From NCBI RefSeq assembly GCF_009928525.1, contig NZ_JAABOK010000010.1:186001-250000 (forward strand): a stretch of DNA of 64,000 bases, in the 5' to 3' direction. Position 1 is the stretch's first letter. The number at the start of each line of letters is the position of its first letter. A program made the position numbers and the translations under genes. The notes beneath the pieces were generated by a model. The model was not told the origin of the DNA. It saw only the letters and a list, made by a program, of their open reading frames with translations, and made no database searches. Source of the DNA: Chitinophaga solisilvae. GTDB lineage: Bacteria > Bacteroidota > Bacteroidia > Chitinophagales > Chitinophagaceae. Positions 27,085 through 35,437 of the stretch are shown here, in pieces.

Positions 27085-27426
27085 ATGCTTAAAAGAATGA
27101 AACCCCGGCGATTGCCGGTATTGTTGATAAAACCCGAAATTCCCTACCGCGATAATGAGGCTATCACCAGAAGAATCATGACCCGCCTCTTCAACGCAGG
27201 ATATGATGTGTATGCCTTCCATGAAAAAGTACTGGACATCGTCATGGAACAGCGCCCGCCTTTCATCTGCGTAGTCACCTCTGCGAGCCTCCGGGCCAGA
27301 CTGAAATCAGATTACTCCTGCGGGATTTTTTTTGTTAACGTGGCGGATGAAGACTGGATACATCACCTGCGCGAACTGGTACGGCAGATGAACCAGTACC
27401 GCGACACCACCGGACAGCAGCCATAA
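27085..27426 (+). CDS. Unknown small protein downstream of the structured RNA
   Basis: This 113-residue protein (ATG at 27085) reads well as a compact alpha/beta domain: LPVLLIKPEIPYRD, ITRRIMTRLFNAGYDVYAFHEK, FICVVTSASLRARL, CGIFFVNVADEDWIHHL. The alternation of strands and helices suggests a small Rossmann-like or response-regulator-like fold, but no motif is diagnostic. It is the first gene behind the 26798 promoter. The transporter gene starts 78 bp downstream. I do not know its function. Confidence 0.55.
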   Translation: MLKRMKPRRLPVLLIKPEIPYRDNEAITRRIMTRLFNAGYDVYAFHEKVLDIVMEQRPPFICVVTSASLRARLKSDYSCGIFFVNVADEDWIHHLRELVRQMNQYRDTTGQQP

Positions 27427-27504
27427 ACATTGCTATTCAGCGATCTTTTAGTAAATTGTTACATATCCCTCATACGTTTCGTTAACATTAACCAGGCTTC
27501 GTTT

Positions 27505-28584
27505 ATGAGTACCCGTATTCCATCCACCTCCAGGAGAATTATTGAAACCGTACTGGTATTACTGCTGCTGCTGGGCCTCATGTACGCCTTGTTCGAAGTG
27601 ATGAAAATATTCTTTGGCGTTTTTACCTTCGCTATCATCTTCGCCGTTTCCTTCTTTGGTTTGTTTGAACGCTGCTGCAGATGGGCGCCCCGGCGCCGCA
27701 AACTCATCGGGGTAATCTATTCCATTCTGCTGATCACCGTAGTGGTACTGCCATTTGTCTATATCATCAATACACTTAACGGACATGTGAAAGGGGTGGG
27801 CCAGTGGTTCATCGCCGCCAGGGTAAACGGTATCCCGCCATTACCGGAATGGCTGACCAGCCTGCCTTATGTAGGAGAAGATATCGCTGAATTCTGGAAA
27901 CAGCTGCAGCTGCGGCCTAAAGAAACCGCCGGCATCTATGAAAGGCAGATCATGCATGTCCTCCAGCATATCGTGACAACCGGCGCAGGCATTCTGGGAA
28001 TGGCCCTGCAGATTGTTCTCGGCATTATCGTATCGGCCGTTTTCCTCGTAAGCGGTGAAAAAATATTGAACCCTGTACGCGCAACCCTGTCACATATGTT
28101 TGGGGAAAAGGACAGCAAAGCCTTGCTCAACGCGGCCGGACAGGCTGTAAGAGGTGTTTCCATCGGCGTTATCGGTGCATCGCTGATTGCGGCTGTCATC
28201 TCCTGGATAGGATTCAAAATAGCAGGTATTCCTTTCGCGCTGGCACTGGCCGCCATTGTTTTTTTCCTGGTACTCATCCAGGTAGGCCCGCTCTGGATAT
28301 GGGTGCCGCTGGTGATCTGGCTGCTGGTGGAAAGACATACAGGCACGGCCGTTTTTATGATTATCTACGGCGCAGCCCTCCTGGTTATTGATGCCGTATT
28401 AAAACCGGTATTAATTGCAAAAAGCGGAAAACTTCCTTTTCTTGTGCTTTTCCTCGGAGTGATCGGCGGCCTCGTGGCATGGGGATTTACCGGCATGTTC
28501 AAAGGCGCTATCATCCTCGCGGTTTTCTATACCGTATTCAACTCCTGGATGGAAAAGAACAAATACTACGCTCAAAAAGAATAG
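27505..28584 (+). CDS. AI-2E (PerM/YdiK)-family membrane transporter
   Basis: This 359-residue inner-membrane protein has about eight hydrophobic helices in the AI-2E arrangement: a pair of N-terminal helices, a soluble middle (about 100-150) and a C-terminal helix cluster with GVIGGLVAWGFTGMFKGAIILAVFY-type sequence. Family members export small solutes such as autoinducer-2 or act as Na+(Li+)/H+ antiporters; which applies cannot be told. The ATG at 27505 is preferred over a TTG at 27430. Its stop TAG is immediately followed by the next gene's ATG, so the two are translated as a unit. Confidence 0.85.
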   Translation: MSTRIPSTSRRIIETVLVLLLLLGLMYALFEVMKIFFGVFTFAIIFAVSFFGLFERCCRWAPRRRKLIGVIYSILLITVVVLPFVYIINTLNGHVKGVGQWFIAARVNGIPPLPEWLTSLPYVGEDIAEFWKQLQLRPKETAGIYERQIMHVLQHIVTTGAGILGMALQIVLGIIVSAVFLVSGEKILNPVRATLSHMFGEKDSKALLNAAGQAVRGVSIGVIGASLIAAVISWIGFKIAGIPFALALAAIVFFLVLIQVGPLWIWVPLVIWLLVERHTGTAVFMIIYGAALLVIDAVLKPVLIAKSGKLPFLVLFLGVIGGLVAWGFTGMFKGAIILAVFYTVFNSWMEKNKYYAQKE

Positions 28585-30435
28585 ATGATGAAACACCCTT
28601 TCCTGCTATGCTGCTTTATGTTACTGCAACTGCTGACTGCGGCCCAGTCGCCGTTTACATTTGCACATGTTTCAGATATACATATCGGCAGCGATCACGC
28701 GGATGAAGACCTCCGGCGCACTGTCACCGATATCAACAGAAATCCTTCCCTGGCATTTGTAATCATTTCGGGAGATATCACCGAATTTGGCGCCGATAGT
28801 GAACTTCAGCTGGCTAAAAGTATCCTTGACAGTCTGCAGAAACCCTGGTACATCATCCCGGGCAATCACGACACCAAATGGTCGGAAAGTGGCGGAAATA
28901 CCTTCCGCCGCGTTTTCGGCAGCGAAACTTTTTCGTTCAGCCATGCGGGTTATACATTCATCGGCACCAACTGCGGCCCTAATATGCGCATGGGACCAGG
29001 ACAGGTACCCAGAGAAAATATCGTGTGGCTGGACAGCCTCCTGCGTAAAAAAGATACTGTCACGCCCATCATCTATGTGAATCATTACCCGCAAAATACA
29101 GATCTCAACAACTGGTATGAGGCCATCGACCGCCTGAAGCAGCACAATATCCAGCTGATACTCTGCGGGCACGGTCATGCTAACCGGCAGTTTGATTTTG
29201 AAAATATTCCCGGCATCATGGGCCGCTCCAACCTGCGTGCAAAAGACAGCATCGGCGGTTATAATATCGTTACGGTTGCCGGTAATACGGTTACCTATGA
29301 AGAAAGAACGCCGCTGCTGGAAAAGAACCGCCAGTGGGCTGTGGTAACCTTGCGCAACCATAGCCGGATGTATGACACTGCCTCATTTGAACGTCCGTCC
29401 TATGCCATGAATGATTCTTTCCCCAACGTACGCATCCGCTGGACCTGGCAGGATAATAACGACATCGGCTCCGGAATGGCGCTATACGGGAACCTGGTGA
29501 TTGCCGCCAATACCGCCGGAGAAATATATGCCCTGCAAACCGCTACCGGCAGGAAAAAATGGACATTCCCCACCGGCGGAAAAATATATGCGACCCCGGT
29601 AGTTAGTGGAAATGTAATCATCGCTGCCTCTTCAGATCATTACATATATTGCCTGGATGCCGCTACCGGCAGGCAACGCTGGCGTTATGCCACCGGCAAA
29701 CCGGTAGTGGCCAGTCCGCTGGCAGCTAACGGCATTGCCTATATAGGCTCATCTGACGGACATTTCAGGGCTATCAGCATTCACGACGGAAAACTGAAAT
29801 GGGCATTTACAGGTGTAAATGGTTTTGTAGAAGACAAACCACTGCTGTATCAGGGTAATATTTATTTCGGCAGCTGGGGCAATGACCTGTACGCACTGGA
29901 TGCCGCCACCGGCGCGCTGCAATGGAAATGGAACAATGGCTCTTCTAACCGGATGTTTTCTCCTGCCGCCTGCACCCCGCTGGGCGCAAACGGGAAAGTA
30001 TTCATCGTGGCGCCGGACAGATACATGACTGCCTTTAACGCCACTACCGGCGCGGTTATCTGGCGCAAATCCATCCCTCACGTCCGTATGCGTGAATCGC
30101 AAGGCCTCTCTGCCGACAGCAGCGAAGTCTTCATCAAAACCATGGACGGCGGCCTCTATGGCGTATCTGCCACCGCCGATTCCCTGCAGCTGAACTGGCA
30201 GGCCTCCCTTAACATGGGATATGAACTGAATCCTGCTTCTCCCATAGCATTCAACCACCTCATTTTTATACCCACACACTCCGGCGTCCTGTACGCTGTA
30301 AACAGCAAAGACCACACCCTCTCCTGGAAACATAAAATATCCAACTGCCTCATCAACACTATTGTTCCATTAACGAAGAACACAATATTGGTGAGCACGA
30401 TGGATGGGAAAGTGACTTGTGTAAAATACCAGTAA
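28585..30435 (+). CDS. Secreted metallophosphoesterase fused to a PQQ-type beta-propeller
   Basis: This 616-residue exported protein has a signal peptide (about 1-20), then a calcineurin-like phosphoesterase domain (about 22-225) with all metal motifs: DIHIGS, SGDITEFG, GNHDTK, NHYP and GHGHA. From about 285 to 616 a beta-propeller of PQQ/quinoprotein-like repeats follows (IYALQTATGRKKWTF, IYCLDAATGRQRWRY, LYALDAATGALQWKW, MTAFNATTGAVIWRK). The propeller probably binds a polymer or partner rather than a cofactor. The fusion suggests a surface or periplasmic phosphatase with a docking module. It directly abuts the AI-2E gene. Its stop codon overlaps the heptad hairpin at 30434. Confidence 0.85.
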   Translation: MMKHPFLLCCFMLLQLLTAAQSPFTFAHVSDIHIGSDHADEDLRRTVTDINRNPSLAFVIISGDITEFGADSELQLAKSILDSLQKPWYIIPGNHDTKWSESGGNTFRRVFGSETFSFSHAGYTFIGTNCGPNMRMGPGQVPRENIVWLDSLLRKKDTVTPIIYVNHYPQNTDLNNWYEAIDRLKQHNIQLILCGHGHANRQFDFENIPGIMGRSNLRAKDSIGGYNIVTVAGNTVTYEERTPLLEKNRQWAVVTLRNHSRMYDTASFERPSYAMNDSFPNVRIRWTWQDNNDIGSGMALYGNLVIAANTAGEIYALQTATGRKKWTFPTGGKIYATPVVSGNVIIAASSDHYIYCLDAATGRQRWRYATGKPVVASPLAANGIAYIGSSDGHFRAISIHDGKLKWAFTGVNGFVEDKPLLYQGNIYFGSWGNDLYALDAATGALQWKWNNGSSNRMFSPAACTPLGANGKVFIVAPDRYMTAFNATTGAVIWRKSIPHVRMRESQGLSADSSEVFIKTMDGGLYGVSATADSLQLNWQASLNMGYELNPASPIAFNHLIFIPTHSGVLYAVNSKDHTLSWKHKISNCLINTIVPLTKNTILVSTMDGKVTCVKYQ

Positions 30436-30555
30436 TTACGAATTACGAATTGCGAATTACGAATGTTGAGCGAAGATGTGAGCGGAGACGTAAAATTCTT
30501 TATCTGCTAAGGTCTTCGCTCAACATTCGTAATTCGTAATTCGCAATTCGTAATT
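30434..30555. repeat. ATTACGA-heptad long hairpin, copy 3
   Basis: The 43-bp arms (30434-30476 and 30513-30555) pair well, but the order of the ATTACGA and ATTGCGA heptads differs between arms. The core is TTGAGCGAAGA; the remaining loop (30477-30512) is 36 nt. The first bases of the element form the phosphoesterase stop codon TAA (30433-30435). Confidence 0.88.
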
Positions 30556-30629
30556 ATTCATCTATTTTATACTTCCGGTTGCCTTACGCACGTTATATTT
30601 GCAACGTTTTTCATTTCTTCAGCGCTATT

Positions 30630-33600
30630 ATGATTGCATCCATATTAACCAAGCTTGAATCATCGCGGAAAGAACTGCTTGATTTGGGTCTCAGGAATCC
30701 CTTGTTGAACTATAAATTACCCGCCAGTAAAGGGTTACATATTGTGGAGGAGTTATCTGCTTCCATTTATGATATACTGGTCAGGGAGAATAAAACCATG
30801 ACTTTTCTCGGAAGACCTGACAGGAAGGGAGAAGAGAGTGAGGTGGTATATGATGAAACGCCGCCGGCTGCGCTGAAGGAAGGGTATAGTGATACCCGGC
30901 TGCAAACCAATGAAACCCAGACAAATCTTCATACCAGGTTACTGAATACCTATTATGCAGCCAGAATGAGTATAGAGGAACAGGGGGTGAATATCCTTTA
31001 CCTTTCACTCGGCATGCTGCACTGGTACGAAACGCCCGGCAGCGGGGAGCCGCGGCAGGCGCCGCTGATAATGGTACCGGTATCCCTGGACCGTTCCAGC
31101 GCGCGGGAACGTTTCCGCCTGAAATATACGCTGGAAGAAGTAGGCGCCAATATTTCGCTGCAGGCCAAGATGAAAACAGATTTCAATGTCATCATTCCGG
31201 ATCTTCCGGAAGCAGATGATTTTGATGTGACTGCCTGGTTTGCCTCCGTAACAGCCGCTGTGGCCGGCCTTCCCAACTGGAAGGTAGAACCGGATGCCAT
31301 TGAGCTGGGTTTTTTCTCTTTCGGAAAATTCATGATTTATAACGACCTGGATGCAGCGCGCTGGCCACAGGAAGAAAACCAGCTGACGCATCCCGTTATC
31401 CAGAGCCTTTTTGGCGGCGGCTTTGCTGATCCGCTGCCACAGCTGCCGGAAGATGCTTTCATTGACCGCGATACACACGCGCACGAACTATTCCAGGTAG
31501 TAGATGCAGACAGCTCCCAGATTATGGCGATGCTCGCTGTTCAGGAAGGACGTAACCTGGTCATACAAGGCCCTCCGGGAACAGGTAAATCGCAGACAAT
31601 CACCAACATCATTGCGGATGCCATCGGCAGAGGAAAGAAGGTGCTGTTTGTTGCAGAAAAGATGGCAGCGCTGGAAGTCGTAAAACGCCGGCTGGACAAT
31701 ATCCAGCTGGGAGAAGCCTGCCTGGAGCTGCATAGCCATAAGGCCAATAAAAAAGAGCTGCACCAGGAAATCCGCCGGGTGCTGGAGCTGGGACGCCCCG
31801 CTATCAGGAAGCTACAGGAAGAAGTGCTGCAACTCGATAATTACAGAAACGAACTGAATGACTATTGCCTGCATATCAATGCCGTAATCGGTAACAGCGG
31901 ACTTACCGCCCACCAGGTGATAGGCTATCTGTTACGCATAAACGAAGAAACTGCCGGTAAAGATCTGCCGCAGATCATGCTGCCGGACCTGCCATCGCAG
32001 GATGCGGCGTTTATGCACAAGGCCACCGGCCTGGCGCAACGGATACAGGCCTGCCTGCAGGAAACCGGTATGCCCTCTGCACTCACCTTTAAAGGCAGCA
32101 GCCTGACCGTATTACTGCCGCATCAGCAGGAAACGCTGCTGCGTCAGCTCAAAGATACCATCACCGCCGTTGGCGCCCTGGCGCAGGAAACAGCAGCCAT
32201 AGCAACAGGAATTGGTATGCCGGCGCCGGCTAACGTGAACGCAGCTACGCAGCTGGCAGACCTCTGCGCGTTGCTCGCCACACAACCGGATATCGCCGGA
32301 CTGAACATACACTCCAAAGCCTGGCTGCTGCAGGAACAGGATGTAGCAGAGTGGCTGGCCGCCGGAAAACTCAAGGGTGAAATTCAAACAGCCTATCAAC
32401 AGCTGCTGATTCCGGAAGCATACGACCAGCAGGTGATGGAAATACGCGAAAACCTGCTGGCACACGGCGCCAAATGGTATAAGTTCCTTATCGGTGCCTA
32501 CAAACGCAGTAACAGGCAACTGGCAGCATTATGCAAAAACGGACTGCCTGCCGGTAACGACGAGAAGCTGCGATATATAGACGCCATCATGGAACACCGC
32601 CGCCAGGACGCCGTTATGCAGGAACACGCTACGCTGGCTAAAGATCTCTTCGGCGCCCGCTGGCAGAAATCACAGACAGACTGGGACGCACTCGCCAAAG
32701 CGGTGGCATGGCTAACGGACATGCATAAACGTATTGCTGCCCGTACCTGCCCGGAAGCAGTGCTGAATTATCTGCAGCAGCAACAGGATCCTGCAGCGGC
32801 TGCCATCAGCAGGGATAAAATCAGGCAGTTGCTGGATGTCACTGCTGCACAGTATTCCAGGTTGCTGCAACAACTGGGAATGGATGCTTCCCGGCTGCCG
32901 GACACATTTTCAGTACAGCTGGAATGTCTGCAAAACTGGGTGGACCGCCTCCCGGAAATACATCATGTCATCAACTGGAACAATATAACGGAAACGGCTG
33001 CACTGGAAAAACTGGAATGCCTCACGGCTCCGGCCCTGGACTGGCCGGAAGCACCGCAGCTGCTGAAAACCGCCTTGCTGAAAACCTGGTACGAATACCT
33101 GGTGGAAACAGCGGTGAATACACAACCGGCACTGCGTAAATTCGACCGCGCCGGCCACGAGGAACTGGTACAACAGTTTCGCCGCCTGGATGTGCTGAAC
33201 CTCCAGTATAACCGCGCCCGCGCCGCCCTGATCCATTGGGAACAGATGCCTAAAATGGATGCCGGCGGACAGGTAAATATTCTCCGTACGGAATTCAATA
33301 AGAAAGCGCGCCATATGCCGGTGCGCAAACTCATGCAGGAAGCAGGGCTGGCCATACAGGCTATCAAGCCCGTATTCATGATGAGCCCTTTGTCTATCGC
33401 TAATTTCCTGCCACCGGGCGCTGTGGAATTTGACCTGGTGATATTCGATGAGGCCAGCCAGGTGAGGCCAGTAGAAGCGCTGGGAGCCATTCTCCGCGGA
33501 AAACAACTGGTAGTGGTAGGCGATACCAAACAACTGCCTCCCACCAGCTTCTTTGACACGCTGACGAAAGAAACAGATGATGAAGAAAACGTGACAGCGG

Positions 33601-35270
33601 ATATGCAAAGTATCCTCGGTCTATGTGATGCACAAGGCGCGCCGCAACGCATGCTGCGCTGGCATTACCGCAGCCGCCATGAATCGCTGATCACGCTATC
33701 CAATCACGAATTCTACGAAAATAAACTGGTCATATTCCCCAGTCCGGGTGATAAAGACAGCAAAGGACTGGTATTCCATCACCTGAAAGAAACCGCCTAT
33801 GACCGCGGTAAAACCCGCACCAATCCAAAGGAAGCAGAGATCGTGGCGGATGCTGTCATGGAACATGCCCGCAAGCATCCGGGGCTGAGCCTTGGCGTGG
33901 TGGCGTTCAGTACCTCCCAGCGGCAGGCTATAACAGATGCACTGGAACTCAGGCGCAGGAAGCATGCTGAGCTGGAGACCTTCTTCAGCAATCATCATGA
34001 TGAACCTTTCTTCGTTAAAAACCTGGAAAACGTACAGGGAGATGAAAGAGATGTTATCTTCATCTCTATCGGTTACGGACGTACGGAAGAAGGATATGTG
34101 GCCATGTCTTTCGGGCCGCTGAACAACGAAGGCGGGGAACGCCGCCTCAACGTACTGATTACACGCGCCAAAATGCGCTGTGAAGTATTTACCAATATCA
34201 CTGCGGATGATATTGATCTCAGCCGGACAAAAAGTTATGGTATCCAGTCGCTGAAAAATTTCCTCTACTTCGCACAGCATGGAAAGCTGTATATGACAGC
34301 AGAGACGGGCCTTCCGGCCGACAGTCCCTTCGAGGAAAATGTAGCTGCGCGGCTGGAAGCGCTGGGTTACACCATCCGGAAACAGGTAGGTTCCAGGGGC
34401 TTTTACATCGATCTGGCCGTGGTAGATCCGGATAGCCCTGGCCGTTATATCATGGGGATCGAATGTGATGGCGCCGCCTATCATTCTGCCCGCTCAGCGC
34501 GCGACCGCGACCGCCTGCGTCAGCAGATGCTGGAAGCTATCGGCTGGAATATATACCGGGTATGGAGTACAGACTGGTTCCGTAATCCGGACCGCGAGCT
34601 GAACAGACTGGTCGCTGCCATAGAAAAGGCGAAAGCTGACAAACATTTAGAAGAAGACAGCGAGGAAGACGTGCCCGCCGCAGATCCTTTATTGCTGACA
34701 CGGGAAGAAGTGATGACGGAAGAAGACGATGTAGCCCGCTATGAAATGGCCATATTGCCGGACGAAATAAAAGGACAGGAATTTCACCTGGCCCCCATCG
34801 GGAAGTTATGCAGCTGGATCGAACAGGTGGTAACCATTGAAAGCCCCGTGCATTTCGATGAGGTAGCCAGACGAATGGTGGAAGCAGCAGGTATCACCCG
34901 CGTAGGTCCGCGTATCCGGGAAATACTGCGTCACGCAGTCCGTCATGCAGATGCCGGAAAGAAAATACGTATCAAAGGACAATTCCTCTGGCATACAGCA
35001 TTACCGGAGCCCGTAGTGCGCAATCGCAGCCAGCTGCCGGCAGGCGCCAGGAAAATCAGTTATATCGCCGCGGAAGAAATAGGCGTGGCGCTGGAGAAAG
35101 TAGTGAAAGACGCTATCGCCATACAACGGGAAGAAGCGGTTCCCTTCATCGCCCGGATGTTCGGCTACAGCCGCGTTACAGAAGAAATAAAAGAAGAAAT
35201 CCTGAAAGCAATTGATACCAGTATCGCCAATAACGTAGTACAGCTGGAAGGTGAGCTGCTGAAAGCGTAA
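30630..35270 (+). CDS. DUF4011 / SF1 helicase / Vsr-like nuclease / DUF3320 protein (Hhe-like defence protein)
   Basis: This 1546-residue multidomain protein is very likely a stand-alone anti-phage or DNA-processing enzyme. An N-terminal DUF4011 region spans about 5-300. SF1 helicase motifs are: Walker A GPPGTGKSQT (about 314-323), DEAS (about 939), GDTKQLPPTSFF (about 962-973), NVQGDERDVIFIS (about 1133-1145) and RRLNVLITRAKMR (about 1170-1182). A restriction-like Vsr/MTES_1575 nuclease spans about 1225-1330, with GIECDGAAYHSA, and DUF3320 lies near 1380-1450. An insertion of about 600 mostly helical residues (330-930) separates helicase motifs I and II. The architecture matches the DUF4011-helicase-Vsr proteins reported as defence genes. 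The ATG at 30630 is preferred over the upstream TTG. Confidence 0.85.
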   Translation: MIASILTKLESSRKELLDLGLRNPLLNYKLPASKGLHIVEELSASIYDILVRENKTMTFLGRPDRKGEESEVVYDETPPAALKEGYSDTRLQTNETQTNLHTRLLNTYYAARMSIEEQGVNILYLSLGMLHWYETPGSGEPRQAPLIMVPVSLDRSSARERFRLKYTLEEVGANISLQAKMKTDFNVIIPDLPEADDFDVTAWFASVTAAVAGLPNWKVEPDAIELGFFSFGKFMIYNDLDAARWPQEENQLTHPVIQSLFGGGFADPLPQLPEDAFIDRDTHAHELFQVVDADSSQIMAMLAVQEGRNLVIQGPPGTGKSQTITNIIADAIGRGKKVLFVAEKMAALEVVKRRLDNIQLGEACLELHSHKANKKELHQEIRRVLELGRPAIRKLQEEVLQLDNYRNELNDYCLHINAVIGNSGLTAHQVIGYLLRINEETAGKDLPQIMLPDLPSQDAAFMHKATGLAQRIQACLQETGMPSALTFKGSSLTVLLPHQQETLLRQLKDTITAVGALAQETAAIATGIGMPAPANVNAATQLADLCALLATQPDIAGLNIHSKAWLLQEQDVAEWLAAGKLKGEIQTAYQQLLIPEAYDQQVMEIRENLLAHGAKWYKFLIGAYKRSNRQLAALCKNGLPAGNDEKLRYIDAIMEHRRQDAVMQEHATLAKDLFGARWQKSQTDWDALAKAVAWLTDMHKRIAARTCPEAVLNYLQQQQDPAAAAISRDKIRQLLDVTAAQYSRLLQQLGMDASRLPDTFSVQLECLQNWVDRLPEIHHVINWNNITETAALEKLECLTAPALDWPEAPQLLKTALLKTWYEYLVETAVNTQPALRKFDRAGHEELVQQFRRLDVLNLQYNRARAALIHWEQMPKMDAGGQVNILRTEFNKKARHMPVRKLMQEAGLAIQAIKPVFMMSPLSIANFLPPGAVEFDLVIFDEASQVRPVEALGAILRGKQLVVVGDTKQLPPTSFFDTLTKETDDEENVTADMQSILGLCDAQGAPQRMLRWHYRSRHESLITLSNHEFYENKLVIFPSPGDKDSKGLVFHHLKETAYDRGKTRTNPKEAEIVADAVMEHARKHPGLSLGVVAFSTSQRQAITDALELRRRKHAELETFFSNHHDEPFFVKNLENVQGDERDVIFISIGYGRTEEGYVAMSFGPLNNEGGERRLNVLITRAKMRCEVFTNITADDIDLSRTKSYGIQSLKNFLYFAQHGKLYMTAETGLPADSPFEENVAARLEALGYTIRKQVGSRGFYIDLAVVDPDSPGRYIMGIECDGAAYHSARSARDRDRLRQQMLEAIGWNIYRVWSTDWFRNPDRELNRLVAAIEKAKADKHLEEDSEEDVPAADPLLLTREEVMTEEDDVARYEMAILPDEIKGQEFHLAPIGKLCSWIEQVVTIESPVHFDEVARRMVEAAGITRVGPRIREILRHAVRHADAGKKIRIKGQFLWHTALPEPVVRNRSQLPAGARKISYIAAEEIGVALEKVVKDAIAIQREEAVPFIARMFGYSRVTEEIKEEILKAIDTSIANNVVQLEGELLKA

Positions 35271-35337
35271 GTGAACAGCTCCTGTATCATTTCCGGACAT
35301 ATGTAGTAAAAATTATACGTATATAATCTTATGAAGT

Positions 35338-35363
35338 AAAGCATGTCTTTCATGGCATGCTTT
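35338..35363 (+). terminator. Hairpin after the helicase gene
   Basis: AAAGCATG (35338-35345) pairs with CATGCTTT (35356-35363) around a 10-nt loop, and a TTTTAC stretch follows. It lies 68 bp after the helicase stop. Confidence 0.5.
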
Positions 35364-35437
35364 TACATTTTATCATGCAGGAATAAAAGAGCAGAGAAAC
35401 GGAGGCAGTAATTATTTCAACCACAATCCCTTTTACG

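Noticed and set aside
26822..27092. Small frames on both strands in the structured RNA region
   Set aside because: Several 74-80 codon frames overlap each other in all directions with Arg/Pro/Ser-rich content. The extensive stem pairing explains the lack of stops better than coding.
33696..34484. 262-codon minus-strand frame inside the helicase gene
   Set aside because: It overlaps conserved helicase motifs on the other strand and has no family features.
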